64,000 bases of DNA, from contig VZSF01010131.1 of assembly GCA_013398295.1 (NCBI GenBank), forward strand, positions 124,001 to 188,000, read 5' to 3'. Below the pieces are notes generated by a model. The model had not been told where the DNA came from. It worked only from the letters and a program-made list of their open reading frames with translations, and searched no databases. This document shows, one piece after another, positions 12,836 through 26,404 of the stretch (position 1 is the first letter of the stretch; each line of letters opens with the position of its first letter). The position numbers and the translations under genes were made by a program. The DNA is from Chionis minor. Its lineage: Eukaryota; Chordata; Aves; Charadriiformes; Chionididae.

Positions 12836-13185
12836 GATAGCTCAGATATTTCTGAATAGCATTGATGTGCTAACTCAGAAATTAAGGGAGTATAGTTGTG
12901 TAATTGTGGTTCTTAACCTGTGCCAATTAGCCAAATTCTCAGCAGGTCTGTACCACACTGCAATCCAAATTAGCGTATCTGCACAGCCCTGCACTGCGCC
13001 AAGGAAACACACCACTGTGCCTTAACCACAAGGCTAGTGCTTTCTTCGAAATTCTGCTGGTTTTAGCTCCCACATCCCACAGCTGCTGTTTACACTTAGC
13101 ATCTATGTTACCTGAAAAGACTTTGTGCCCAGAGAAGGGACAGTATTAGCTAACCAAATGATTTTTTTTTTTTTTTTTCCCCTAG

Positions 13186-13427
13186 ACAAAAAAGTGATTT
13201 TAAAGTTAACAAGTTCCTACCATTATGCATACAGCAAATGGTTCATGAATGTTGCTTTTTACTACTATGTAACTGCTACAAGAGCACAAACCAGGCTGCG
13301 AAACTTCAGGGTGGGGCTGTATGCCTTTTCTGAAGTCTCTACTATAACCTTTTTTGTGTTAAGTGACAAAATTCAGCACATAGTTTTGTGTCTCATGAAG
13401 AACACTGCCAATACCTTACTTGGTTAA
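13186..13427 (+). other. Terminal-exon-like open segment (unconfirmed)
   Basis: A 17-T plus 4-C tract ends in TAG (13162-13185), giving a very strong 3' splice-site shape. The following 80 codons stay open to a TAA at 13425-13427, and an AATAAA polyadenylation hexamer sits at 13446-13451, only 19 nt after the stop. The encoded stretch is basic and aromatic, with several Tyr and Phe residues, and I recognise no domain. The coincidence of signals is worth noting. Low-complexity T tracts and 80-codon open frames both occur by chance, and the implied 3' UTR would be very short. Confidence 0.15.
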
Positions 13428-13993
13428 ATGAAAGAAAAATGCAAAAATAAAAATCAAGAAAACCCAGATTAAAAGATCTTTTCTACCTGGACTGAAAATC
13501 CTTTCCTTCCTCTTGATGGGTGCATTGGTGTTGGAAGTCAGCTAGTTTAGCTTCTGTTGTGTATGAGAGTTGCAGTCAGCTTCTGTACGTCTGACTCATA
13601 TCCTATATGCTAGTGAACGAAATGTAAACTTAATGCTGAAAACAATTGATCTATAAAGCGGTACATTGAGGATGGTTTAAAACTGCTCAGCAAATTTTTA
13701 GTAAAGGATCTACCTCTCTAAGGATGGGAGCTATTCCTGCAGAAGAACTTGGTACCATCAAACTTATGCAAAATGCTGCACAGGCTTATCCTAATTCAAG
13801 GAGCAGGACAGTGGGATTTAACTGTTACTGTTTCTAGGTGTTGTAGTAGAATTCTCAGTCTCTTCACAAAATCATAGTGCCACTACTGCTACCTGTATCT
13901 ACAGCTGCTTTTGTAACCTGTCTCCTGGGAAGCAGGGGGCTTGCAGCCTGAGTGACGTTACAGGCAAAGCTGAGAAGGGAGACAGGCGTAGGA

Positions 13994-14072
13994 GCCCCAC
14001 AGCAGATAGAGGACGGAGCTGGGAATGCAATCCAGGGCCTTTCCCTGTTCCATGGAGTGTGCTGCTTCTTGC
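13994..14072 (+). repeat. MIR-like SINE fragment, second copy
   Basis: The stretch 'gagctgggaatgcaatccag' at 14015-14034, with flanking 'cacagcagatag' before it and 'tgtgctgct' after it, follows the MIR-type layout '...cagagctgggaatagaacccagg...tgctct'. It is decayed and identified from memory. An upstream partial match may extend it left to about 13930. Confidence 0.4.
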
Positions 14073-17000
14073 TCTTCTATGCTGAATTCAGGTCTGTGCG
14101 ATGTGAAGGGATTTAACATTACCTCTGCACCTGAGGAATATTGAGTTTATGGTGTAGTTCAGTCTGTGTTGATGGAAATAATAATCAAAGAACATTTGAA
14201 TCTTACAGAATTAAGGCCTCTAGCTAAGGTTGATTGTGATGATAAAGTAAAATGCTAGGAAGCAGCTCATCTGCTGCTCATCTAACTCTTGTTTCTACAA
14301 TAAGAGCAGAAGAGTGGCGGATTTTTTAAAGGTGTAGTCTACTATTCACAAAAAAGTTCTATTGAAAGGTTTGGAGGAGAGGTGGATCAAGTTATGGAGT
14401 GGATTTGCTATTTACTGTTTTCATTTGTGAGAAGTTATCACAGGCAATCAGCCATCTCCTTAGCTTTATGATGAAGGTGTTTTGAGGCAAGTATCAAAAG
14501 ATAACTCTGGAGACAAGCACAGACACAGATCTCATTTATACTTGCCTTGGAACTGGAAGATGCATGTGCTCTAAGGAAAGTAAACAAATGAAAGCAGAAG
14601 AAAAGCGTGGAAGGTAAAACATGAGGTTATTAGGGAAAATTAAAGAGGTATGGAAGATCCGCAAGATCTTGTGGTTCTAATATAATACTGCAAATTGTGC
14701 TCTGAGCATTTTGAAGCCTCCTTCGTTATAATTCTACACCATCAGTTGAATTTTCTCTTCTGTGGTTGAGATCCCTTAGAGTCATCTCACCTTGATCTAT
14801 CTTACTGCTTTACCCCCAATATATTATGTAGAGGTTTGGGGTCTTTTTCACTTTAATGCTCCTGAGATGGTGGATATACCATTGGCAGAATAAATAAAAG
14901 TTAAAACAAGGTGTGCTCTCAGTCTTCATGGAAATTCCGATTTTCTGCTTTTGCTGCAAACGAGTGGTGGAATGGTTCCAAAAACCAACACACAGAGCTG
15001 AAGGTCTTTAAAACAGCTTTGCCTTCTGCTGAATTAATAAACAAAGAAAAAGTAAGTATTCTTTAAATTTTTCTGATAGCTTTTAATTCTAGGATAATGC
15101 TGTATTGCATATCAATAAGTAGAATAAATTTTCAGTGAAAGGATAGAAAAGTGTTTGTCATTGGAAGCTCATAGGTCTCAAATTTGTTTTGAGAATTAGT
15201 ATCTTTACTTAAGGAAAAAAAAAAGAAACCAAACCAGTATGACATCAGGGTTCCTGTAAGAGTTTTGTACTAGATTCTCTGAGAATGTACACTGTCTTCA
15301 CTATGGAAATTGATGAAGCTTGGACAATTTATACTAGCAGTGCCTCAGCTTTTCTTCTGAAGCTTTAAGTATTCCCCTGTAATTACCAAGAAAAGTGAAG
15401 CTTTGGAATGCTGCTGAGATGTTCTTGCATGGTATCTTTGGAAGGTGCATCTCAAAAGAAAAGCTAATATTTGTAACAGGATAGCATCAGAGCTTTCAAA
15501 ATGGATACTGTAGTTTGCTTGTGTTAATTAAGTCAAATGCAGAAAAGCCTGCAACCGTGACCTTTTCTAGCTATAATAATTAGTGTAAAGACTAAGTAGG
15601 AAATAAAAAGGGGACATGAGTAGTCTTGTTTACTCAGTTAACCAAAAGTTGAAGGTACCAGTGTGATTAAAACTGGTGGGGAGGCTTGGCTTATGGTTAT
15701 TTGTTTAAGCTGTTGAGAATCTTCTCATAAAAGTACATGAAGTCCTAAAACCTGGTAACTTGGCCTAAAAGTAGTACAGAATAACAGTTCCTTTTTCCTG
15801 TCAAGTAATTCACTACACTAATACATCGGAGAGCATTAAGGTGGAGTTGTCCTAATGATAGGAGTAAATCCTAGCTGTGTTCACTTTTGTTTCACTGATT
15901 AAATTCCAGGCTATAGCATATCCTGCACTTTTTTTATATCTCTTTGGACGCTATTCTTGAAAATCATGTTATTAATCTTTGTCCAAACAACTCACCTGTC
16001 AAGTTAGAATAAATTCATCAAGGGGAGCTTCTGAGCACAAATTAAGGTTTGTAAACCACTGGTTCCCAGTATTAACAATATTTTCAGAAAGCTCTTCCCA
16101 GGAAGATTTGGCTGTAAAATGCTGCTTGTTTTGAGACTCTGTTTGGTCTTACATTTTGCTTAGTGTTTGTGGGCATGTGATTTTTCAGAGTCCAGCACTA
16201 AGCCATACAAGGGTAATTGTTCTTCAGCTGTCGATATTATCTTACCTGAGACTTCCCATTATAAAATGTTCTTAAATCAGTGTTTGTCGAAGAATCAGAT
16301 TAGTGCCTGATTAGGTCTGTCAAGTTTCATCTTCCAATGTGTTTTGTGCCAGATTTGGATTTGAGAATGAATACTTGGAGTATTAGAAGTTAATATATGA
16401 TACAATTGAAAACTCTGTTGGGTAATTACATTTTTCATTTTGAGTTTGTTACCCTAGCAAGTACAGTAGGGCACAAAGGAAAGGTTCTAATATCAGAAGA
16501 TTTACTACATGATGTCATGTGCTGCATCCCTCCCAGAAGAATTCATGTTTAATTGTCACACAGTCTTGCCAAAATCATGAGCAGTGTGGAGTAATGAAAT
16601 CCTAATAGCAGACAGCTGGTTTTAAAGGCGCATACCCAATGGCTTTAAAATTTTGCAAAGAAGATACATTTCTCCAGCAAGGGCTAGCTCTGAACTCATG
16701 CCTGAGCCATGCAAGGGAGAGAAGGGATGCGCCAGCAGCTCTGCAGAGCCCTGCAGTCTCTGCGTGTTCTGTGTGTGGCAGAAAAGGGGCAGTGTATGCA
16801 CCCTCTCCTCATTTCTCTCAACTGTTTGCCTGAGCTGAAGCCAAATGTCTGCCTCTAATGTTAAGTTGAACTGCGTCATGGATTTCTAATTATCCCTTAC
16901 CTTCAGTGCCCTCGCAGATTTTCTGATTTCCCAGGCTCCAGCCCTGGGAAGGCCATTTTCTGATGCATGTTTGTTTGTTTATAATTGGGTCATTTCCATG

Positions 17001-18862
17001 TGGAGGAGTCAGTTTTCTACCTCATGGAAGACATGTTCACTCCCTCTGTTTCTTAGGGCAGGGACCATACCCCACCATGTATCTTTCTTGAGATTGACTT
17101 GTGGATCATAGTGAAATTTATGGATTCAGCTTCCTACTAGGCAGTTTGTTCAGCTTCACAGTTGATAGTCCTGGACAGAGAGAGGGGAAGCTGTGACAGT
17201 TATTTTGGGATTAATTTGAAAAAAGAAAAAAAGAAACAGCTTCTGGGGGGTATCTCCATCATGCTGGAGTTTAATGTGTTGGCTCTCAGGTTGTCATCGT
17301 GACTTCCCATTGCATGGTCCAAAAAGTTCTAATATACCAGTTCATCTGCGGGTGTGTGGCTGTGAAGTAAACTGCAGGCAGGTGTATTCAATTGTCAGAG
17401 CATCAGATCATAGACCAAGTCCTTTCCTGCAGGTGGAATTTGATTTCTCACCATCTATTTATCTATAATCTTATAGGATAACAATCTTTATTAGTGTTTA
17501 TATGCAATAGCCCTGAACAGACTTTTGGAAGGTGCATGTCTGTTTTCTCTCGCCTATACCTACCTATTTATCTGTTGATTACCCCTTGTAGGAGACTAAA
17601 ACCTTCTGCTGTCCTGATGTGAGCTGTCCACCCAAGAAGTGACAGCTACAACTGGAGGGTGAGGATGAGGAGAAGGGATCTCAGTGCATATATTCTCACT
17701 AGCAGAGGGAGTTCCATGTTTCCCCTGAGCCTGCTACGGTGCTAATGTTGACATTGGAGTGACTGGTGATACAGCGTGAACCAATGCCTCTGAGGGACTG
17801 GGTATAATTACTGTGTGTAGTTATGCATTGGGCATCATTTAAGGCCTTACAGGTGTATCTTCAGATGAACTATTTGTGGAGGTGGTGGCAATCCAACATA
17901 GACCTTGTTCTTGAGCAGAGGAAAACCCAGCTATTTGCTGTCCTGGAAACAGAACAGGCAGCCCCTGGAGAAAAAGCCTCATTGTTGTAGTATGCCAAAT
18001 GAGTCTTTTGTCTAAATGCTAATAAATAAAGGGCATAAATGGAACCTGTTAGTATGCTGGTGAAGATCCAAGCAAGGGCTGTAGACTGTCTGGTTTGCCA
18101 TGGGGAGAATTACACTGCTGAAATCAGTGGATGGGTGATGTTACATAGAAGGCACTCCCTGGGAATGAATAGATTTCTCTAGATCCGTTAAAACATTTGG
18201 AGAGATAGATATATATGTGGGAATACCTGAGAATTTTTTTTTTAAATTTCTGAAAAGTAGGTGAGTATACTGCACTGGTTACTTTGGGCAAATAGATCCC
18301 TTCTTCCATCGCGCGTTCTGGGGAAACCTCAGCTTATCTAAGCCTTACACATTTGTATCTAGAACCTATTGGGTGTCCTTTCCTTTTTACATACCCTAAG
18401 TCTGCACTAGAAGGTGGGAGGTACGGCACCTTAGAGTGATACAGTGCTAGGAGATTGCTTCCAGCCTGTGATGTCTTCAGGCTCTTACGCTCTTTAACAA
18501 GAACAGCCGTTGTAGTTTTATACATTGTGTTTGTTAAGACAGTGCACACAATATTAAATGAGCTCAGTCAGAACTTTATGGTACTTCTTTCTCTCTGTAA
18601 TAAATAGTGTAAACCTGCCATGTTGCACACATCTTAGCTATGCATACTGTCATATTTCACATTTTTCCTTTGTCATATTGATAAATGCTCAAGTAAAACA
18701 ATATTAGAGCAGGGAATGCAACAGTTGTTTTTAAAGAGATATCACAAAATGGAAATAATAAAGCAGCTGCTCCATTGTCAGAGGCTTAGCTTTATAAACA
18801 AGTTAGTATTAGATTATCTTTAAATCTGTGGGGGAAGAGTGGAGAGATCATGCTGTATCTTT

Positions 18863-18864
<2 letters not shown>
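14073..18864. other. Unique AT-rich non-coding DNA
   Basis: No gene, RNA or named repeat recognised over almost 4.8 kb. Overlapping plus- and minus-strand ORFs at 16622-16879 lie in a slightly GC-richer patch, and they are open on both strands, which argues for composition rather than coding. A good minus-strand donor motif (CAG|GTAAGATA, complement near 16235-16245) lacks a convincing exon upstream of it. A (TA)-rich stretch lies at 18200-18216. Confidence 0.55.

Positions 18865-18904
<40 letters not shown>
18865..18904 (+). repeat. T40 homopolymer
   Basis: Forty consecutive T residues, with further TTTTC immediately before and ACACAG immediately after. It could be a simple mononucleotide repeat or the poly(A) tail of a minus-strand retrocopy. 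I see no AATAAA-bearing or coding sequence next to it that would prove a retrocopy. Confidence 0.85.
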
Positions 18905-18909
<5 letters not shown>

Positions 18910-21025
18910 GCACCAATGTAATAATTAAGAGTAGTAGCCTGAAAGAATGAACACAAGCACATGAATAAAGGGATTGATTTTTCAGGGAAGTGAGTGTTAA
19001 AAGGGAGAACAGGAATGAAGGATGAAGTCTTTTCAGCAGTGGAGCTTGGCTCCCAGCAACTGGATAGAGGGATTAGGTTGGCGGTTGCTCAATAGAATTG
19101 AACTCCACTTTACATTGGTTTTACATGAATATATAGATATATAAATACATATAAAAGTAGATGTGGAAAGTATGGAATTTATTTCCTGTGACAGCTCAAA
19201 ACAAATTTGGAAGTTGGACATGGAAGGGTGGGATTGGCTCCTTGTGCACCTATGGAGTTTTCATTGTGTACTGCCAGCGCTACTTTCCGGCTGTGTTGTG
19301 CTTGGGTGTGTTCATGTGCACTGCCTAGGCCTGTGGCTCCATTCAGTTCTACTATTTGTACTGAAAATGTTCAGAATACTCTTTGAGGTAAAAAGGTCTG
19401 TGTCTACTTGCTGAGATGCTGAGTGCCTCCTGGCTGTCAGACTAGCAATAATACAGCTGATTTTTATTATTTTTTTTTCTTGCCAGCAGAGAAAGACCAC
19501 AGCATCCGGTTCATGGTACTTACTAAAAGGAGATTGCCTAAATTCCCTAAACTTCATTTTTTGTAATGAGTACAGCAGTACTTTTGCCTCTATTTAATGG
19601 GAAGGATATCTTCTGCTTCCGTAGTTGACCTTTAGTATCTTTGTATCAGAATAATTAGTGGTATTTTGGTAAATGGGAGGTGGGATATACATACTTTCCA
19701 AATGTACTATGATTGTCTTTATCTGATTTCTGTGGGTTTCCTTACAAACCAGAATGAAGTCTGGAAAAATAAGAGAGAATTGAGTGGAGATGACAACAGC
19801 GTTGAAAAGCCTTAGCTTTTCATCAGACCTTACAGTGCAGTATCCAGCTAGGTCTGTCCGTCTTGAACCATGAGATGATGGCATATGCAAGAACACAGTT
19901 CTGTGTGGTGGTGTGCCAACAGCACCCTGTCTCTACTAGTAACGAAATTTAAAGTCCACTGCACTTTTAAGGCTTACAAAAGAAATTAATGTGGGCAAGT
20001 TCAAAACCTCTGTTTTTCCTGTACGCTTCCCACCTAGGTGACCGTGTTTTCAGTCATAGCCTGTACCTATACAGAGTGGTTTCATGACTTTTCTTGTAAT
20101 CATGTAGAGAGGTTGCTCTTCCTGAAATGTCTTGTATTATGGAACTGCCTTGCCACGTGAGTTCAGGCATTAGTCTCAGTCTCCTCTTCAGTGTGGACTG
20201 CAGTACTTCAGTTTTCCTTAATAAGCCAAATATCACCATCTAGAATTGAAGGAGTGTTTCTAATCTCCACACTGTTAAGAGCTGGTATAATGAAAGGGAA
20301 CAGAAATGACCTCTGGAGTTCTGTGCAGCCTGATGAGCTTTCACAAGGCTTTCAAATGCCATGAGTTCCACACAAATGACTATAAATAATTGCCTAGGTT
20401 GGCCTGACCTCGGGTTGTGCGAGAAGATGATCTGATAATGGCACGAGTGACTCTGATTCTGTTCTGAAGCTGAGATCCCGTTTAGGATTATACTTACTTG
20501 AACTCTCTGTAATTTAAGAAGAAAGCTTTCTGCATGTGCCAGTACTGGAAACACATTCTGAACACAAAGGTCACTGATGTGGCAGTTGAAATCATCATGA
20601 AATCAGTCACTTGGGACGTGAGTTTAAGCAAAACTGAAAACTTACCTCCTGTTTGACAGTGCAGTTTTCTTTCCCTGGTCTCTCAGCGCTGGTCAGAGTT
20701 GCCAAGTTTCATATTAACTCCTCATTTTTGCAGACCATATATCAGGCAGATACCTATTTGCAGGACCTTCAACATGGAGCTTTGCATGTTTTGGAGTACA
20801 CATCAATCTGAGAGCAGCCTGCAGGAGGGCAAGTTGGGTACCACCTCTTTGCCTTGAGGCCCTTTCAATGGCAAGTGGCAAGCATTAGTGTCCAAGAATT
20901 GCTATCCCATTTCATGAAATGTGGTCCAAGGAAGAAAAAATTAACTAAAGCAGCCTTTATTACAAGCTTGCTTAGTCCCTCCTTTCATTTTTCCCTGACA
21001 ACTTACAAAGAACAAAACTAACCAA
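18905..21025. other. Unique non-coding DNA
   Basis: No gene recognised. A TA-rich patch lies at 19130-19155. A minus-strand ORF (20240-20554, 104 codons) contains a GTAAGTATA donor motif (complement of about 20484-20492) but no known domain. An 83-codon plus-strand ORF (19163-19414) overlaps an 81-codon minus-strand ORF, as chance frames do. Confidence 0.5.
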
Positions 21026-21074
21026 CTCAATGATTTTTAAAGGCCTTTTCCAACCTAAATGATCCTGTGATTTA
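21026..21074 (+). repeat. CR1 LINE 3' end (short truncated copy)
   Basis: The sequence follows the CR1 3'-tail consensus ('...atgatctttaaaggtcttttccaacctaaatgattctgtgattt'). Only the final 50 bp are present, typical of heavily 5'-truncated CR1 copies in bird genomes. The tail is followed by a T-rich run. Orientation is plus. Confidence 0.75.
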
Positions 21075-24000
21075 TTTTTTTTTCTTGATTTACTGTTCTG
21101 CAGAAGGCATGTTGCTAGGAGTAGTTCCATTACTTGCTGTCAGTCCACCCCAAAGTGCTCAGAACCTACAGCATTTTATCAGATGTGGTCTTGATATATA
21201 ATAAAGCAAAACAAAAGAATTCTTCTGGGTTTGACCTGTTACAATGCCCCTAGTCCCAACCAGAAAGATGTGAAACTTTTTTTTTAACAGAGTTGTCAAA
21301 ATTTCCTAGTCAGTGTATCCTTAAAAAAAAAAATCAAGGGAGATGAAAAATAGCATTAAAACACTAGATTTGGTAGTAGTTTCTCAAATCAGCCATGCCT
21401 GTGACTTAGTGTGCTATCGCTGCAAATTTTTCAGGTTTTACAGCAAATAATGATTTATAGATTGCTGTGGAATGCAACAGCTTAGATAATGTGATGAATG
21501 TACTACTAAGAGGGGCACAAACCACTTCAAAATGGCACACACAGCCTGGCAAACAAGTGGGGACTGATGCTGCTAGCGAAGGTATTTGCTGTTGCTGATA
21601 AATGTACATGCAGTGGAAAAAGTTTGGGAACTCCCTGGCTTGGAATAAAGAACTCCCTGAAGGTAGATGGTCTATACAGATTAACTGTGGCCTTATTAGA
21701 CCAGGGTGTTACTAAATTGCTTTGTTACTTATACCATCTGAAAATCTTTAAACCTCATACAAGACTAGGAGAAGGCTCCAGAGAGATCTATGTATTATTT
21801 ACATATTTCATGTCTTCCCAAATGGTTGTAAAAATAATTTAATATTTCTATTTCGAGGAATCTCCTAAGAAGCTCATGAAAAATTTAATTCGTCAACACC
21901 AGTGCCTTTTCTGAGAGACAGAGCTCTGCTTATCCTTTCTTTCCTCAGCCAAGGGCAATCCAATCAGGAACATAACTATGTATTTGAGGAAGCCTTGGGG
22001 CTGATTTCATGTTGGCTGTAGCAATAATATGAATCAAATAAATCAGTTTGCACAATCATAAACAGAACTGGGCGGTGCAGATTTAATTAGGAAGACTGTG
22101 TGGGGACAATAGAGGTTTTATAGGTGTGAGAAGAATGACAGATAGAAAGAGGACATTCCACAGTCCAAATTTCATCTCTTCGCACAGTATGTTGCTAGCA
22201 ATAATTTGTAACCTGTTAGCTGAGATTTTCAAAATACCTGTAGGATTTAGTCACTCTTCCACTGAAGTGTAATGGGCGGTAAGTTTAAATACCATGTATT
22301 TAGGAATTAAAAAAAAAGACTGAAAACATTTTCAGTCATTACTGAAGCATACTATAGTGTGTGAGGATAAAGAAGAGACAGGTGAGATCTACTGTATGGG
22401 TAGGCAAGCTTCCAAGAGCATTAACATTTTATTTTAAGAGATGAATAAAAGCCTCAAAATTGCTCTAGACTTGGCAGGTAAGGATTGTTATGCTTCATCT
22501 TGCCTTTTGGCCAGAAAGCTCAGTGTAAGTGGGAGTTTGCCAGATACGGCAGTCTTCCCCACTACCTGAATTTAATTTAAACCATTCTGTGCAGCCCTGA
22601 TTTTAATCCTTTCATTTTGGTTTTGAGTTACCGCATATATGGCACAATGGAAATATTTTTTTTTTCAAACTTAAATTAGAAACATATTTTAGGAGACAAA
22701 AAAAGTGCCTGTCTTCAGTGCAGAATGAAACATCCTTAACTGTTAGATGAAGTATAACCATTGGAACATTGTACTTGAACTGTTTGATTATCGATAGAGA
22801 AATGTGGTGTTTCTGCTATGTGCTTTTTGTTTCCCCTTCCAAGTGTTCTTGCAGTTTGTACACATTGCACAAACTGTTTCTTCAGGACGGCCAAACTTTG
22901 TGATAACTCATAGCAAATGTGTTTTTAAAATAAGACACACGTGTGATGTGTCAAAAGTAAAAAATAAGTGTGTTCACCTTTATTTTGATGGGTAATTACA
23001 AATGCTACTCCTCTGGCCAAGAGAAAACGTTGTAATACAAACACAAAACAAAAACCCAAAAACATTTTTACACTGCATCTAAATAAAAGTGGGGGTTTTT
23101 TTTAAAGTCTACTGAGAACTTTTTATTTGCCATAAATGATGGCAACATTGTTGTTGCCTCCTAGAGTACATGTTTCTAGGGTATGCCATCAACTTTTGCT
23201 CTAAATACAGTGCAGAACTGAAATTTAAAAGTTTAAATGCTGCAAATGCTTGAACCCAAGTAAAAGGTGTAGAAAGAGTACGACTCGCACCTTGATCTTG
23301 AATTTTGCTGCCCAGGATGGCCTTGTTTCTTCCACAAGGAGAAGTGATAGGCTTAGTTAATAGAGAAGGAAAACTTTTTTGATATTCTCATGGTGTTTTC
23401 ATAAGCAGACTAGAAAATTCAGATCTTTATGGAACTACTGAAAAGTATAGTGGAAACCTATATTAAAGAAGGATATATTTGGTAGGATTTCAGAGATCCT
23501 GGGTATGGTGCTATTCAACACATCCATCAAAACATGGTTGAAAGAGTAAAGAGTATGGGTTGAATCTGCAGATGATGGTTATGAACTGAAGAAAGCCAGG
23601 ATTTTAGTCAAGAAGGATGAGTGTGAAGTATCACCCTAGACAGGAGTAACCTATTGCATAGAGAAGCAATGGCCAGTGACTAGTATCAGTTACTGCGACC
23701 CCTTCATCCTTACGTCACACCGAATGTAGCTTGTGACACATCTTGTTGAGAAGAAAGGTCCATGCGACACTGGAGTATTGGAGTGTTATTGGTGAGACCT
23801 GCAGAATAATCATTTTATTCTGGTAGCGTTGGAAAGCCTCAAGCGTGGTTTGTCCTGTCCTGGACTCCATATTTCAGAACAGATGAGTACCAATGGGGGC
23901 GATTCAGTGCTGAGCACTAAGAATGTTTTGAGGTCTAGAAATGCTACTCAGAGCCTAAGTCTCTGTGATAGTGCTCACTGACTTGTTACAAATAATTCCA

Positions 24001-25580
24001 ACAATTTGATAAAAGCAAGTTGTTTTTTTAATGGGTTTTTTCTAACATTTAAGCATGCAGATTTGTCAGTAAATTAGGTAGTATCAATATAACTTGTGCA
24101 CTTTTTCACACTTGCATATTGGCAAGAAAACATGAAAACAGAAAGGAATAGTTGGTGTGCAGTTAAAGGAGTGTGAATACTTATTTGAAGGACAATTTAG
24201 GATCTACATCATAAAAAATGTGCCTATGTGTCACATCTGTATCAACATAGCGTGATAATGTATTGTGTCTGGGGCTACTGGAACTTAATCTATAGTACCA
24301 GCTAGTTGGTTATCTAGATGCCAAAGTGTTTGGCTACGGGATTGTCGTACCAGGCTGCTGTTGGAAATGTACTTGCTTTGGGGAAAAAAATATAAAGAAC
24401 ATTTGTTATAGTTTTAGAAAGATCACTTTAAGAAGTGTGTCTTTTGGCAAATTAAGACTATAAAGTCTATCAATGAAATATGTGTCACTTATTGACTGAG
24501 TCAAATTAAATAGTCACTTATTAGGTGGTCTTACTACTGCTGGTTTGGTTTTTAATCATGTAAAATGAGGCCACTGGAAAAATGGATTATTTCTCTTGTG
24601 CATGGGAAATGAAGTGACCAGATTTAAATGTAGCTTCCCCGAGTGCTGGTGTGCGAAGAAGGTCATTAAGTCACACTTGGGCGTCAGCCAGGATCACATC
24701 TGACACGATCCTGTTTAAAGGCAAGGCAGAATGAAAGAGAGGAAGGGACCGAGGGGCTATCAGTAGTGAGGAAAGCTTATCTGCAACGTGCTGGCTACCC
24801 GGCAAAGTGTAAAAAGGCCAATTAGCTCTGCTTGTCCTTCCCTTCCTGTTGTTCCCAGCCTGGGCGTGAGCCACTCTCAACTTCTTCTTGAGGCTTTGAG
24901 CAATGAGTTGCTTTTTCTAAGGACTGGCAGGAAATCATTTAATAAGCTGGGGGGAGGGAGAAGTTTCCTGGTCTAGTTACTCCCTATATAATTAGTAAAC
25001 TAAAAAGAAAAGACAGTTCAGCAGGCCAGACCACTAGCCCAGTGTCCTTATGAGTGTTCCTCTGACAGCGAAGGTCTAACCAAGCTGATCACATCCCCAT
25101 GGATTTTGCCTTCATCCCTAAAAGCTCTAAATACATTTTAAAAAATAAATTGTTTTCTTTAAGTTGCACATTAATATAATGGAAGTGCTTTTAAGGCTGT
25201 GACTGTGGGATTAGATCTGTGCAGACAGGCTGGACTGTGACATGGGGATCCTTGCTAGAACCTCACAAATATTTAATGATGAATCAGTTTAAGTTCAAGT
25301 GCAGCCTATTTTGCAACACACATAAAAAGTGTAACTGGGATTGATATTTCTGTCTTGTCTTATACCATACAGTATTAATACTTAACTTTACTACTTTGCT
25401 CTGTGAGTAAATGGACTTCGTTACTTTTAATCCTCAAGACACCAAGAGGAATGTGAAGAAATTCATTCTGTGTGTGAGCGCCAGTGACTGACCAGTGCAT
25501 GCCCGAGTTAAGTTGAAGGCAGAGAAAATCTACATAAGCTCTTTCTGCTCCCTGCGTGGCAGCTGGGCAGCCGCTCTTCA
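21075..25580. other. Unique AT-rich non-coding DNA
   Basis: No gene or named repeat recognised in about 4.5 kb. A 91-codon plus-strand ORF (21567-21842) and smaller ones lack domain features. The sequence around 22010-22100 is AT-rich with TAAT-type motifs and could be regulatory, but nothing in it proves so. Confidence 0.5.
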
Positions 25581-26268
25581 CTTACCGCCTCTGTGCTTCA
25601 CTGTGGCACTGGGAAGACTGTAGCAGAGTTTCTGCATCCAGACACGCTGGGGTAGTGGGAGCAAACGCAGATAGTCCAGGTTCTGCTCTGAAGATCTAAC
25701 ACTATCAGATGGCTAAAACGCATAAGGCAGTAACATAAATCTTACTAATACTTTTGATGTGTTTATCGCCTGAATTTTTCTTGTCTTTTTCTCAAGCCCA
25801 GTAAACTTGAAATACACTTATGCGCTCACTAAAGAATGTGTGTACTTGTTTAAAGTTGTGTAAAAATATTATTCTGTTCATTTGAGTGCATGAATGGTAA
25901 ATATAAATTTTGTCAAAAGCCCATGGTAACACTAGGGATTTAATACTTTAACAATCCTTCTTAAGAATTGCACAGAAAGTGTAGTGTATTTAAAAAAAAA
26001 AAAAAAAACAAACCTAAAACCATAAGACATGTTACAGCAGTTCTGTAACATTTCTGATAAATTCTGTCAGCTTCAGTGAGGAATAGTTTAGTTTCTAGAC
26101 AGTATTCCATCAAAAGCGGTACTGACTAAATCTGTGTTATTAATGGAAAAAAATTAAACCCTGCCATGCTTCCAAACACATAATTTGCCTCAGGTATTCA
26201 ATAACATTTATTTGCTAAAGACATAGCATTTCTTTTCTGAAAGAAGTGTGTATTTGTTTCTTGAGCAG
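25581..26268. other. Non-coding DNA with A17 run and a minus-strand donor motif
   Basis: A GCG|GTAAGTG donor shape lies on the minus strand (complement of 25576-25585). The upstream minus-strand sequence (about 25585-25671) is open in one frame, but its acceptor is only moderate. An A17 run is at 25992-26008. No homology recognised. Confidence 0.35.
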
Positions 26269-26404
26269 ACGTCCTCAGCACAGCTGAGAAACCTCTCGGA
26301 AAGCACACCACTTCAGAAGGGTCCTGAGGAAGGATATGACAAGGTTCTGCAAGATGTGACATCTGGTAGATGGCCTGCTTCCAGTGACCCAGGGACCCTG
26401 TCAG
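26269..26404 (+). other. Exon-like 136-nt segment (unconfirmed)
   Basis: An acceptor-like TATTTGTTTCTTGAGCAG ends at 26268. The next 136 nt are open in one frame for 45 codons and end with CAG|GTATAG (donor GT at 26405-26406). The predicted residues are polar and proline/serine/glutamate-rich (starting TSSAQLRNLSES), without low-complexity bias, more protein-like than most frames in this window. I recognise no gene family. The donor is imperfect at positions +4 to +6. An 81-codon minus-strand frame also overlaps, which weakens the case. Confidence 0.2.
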
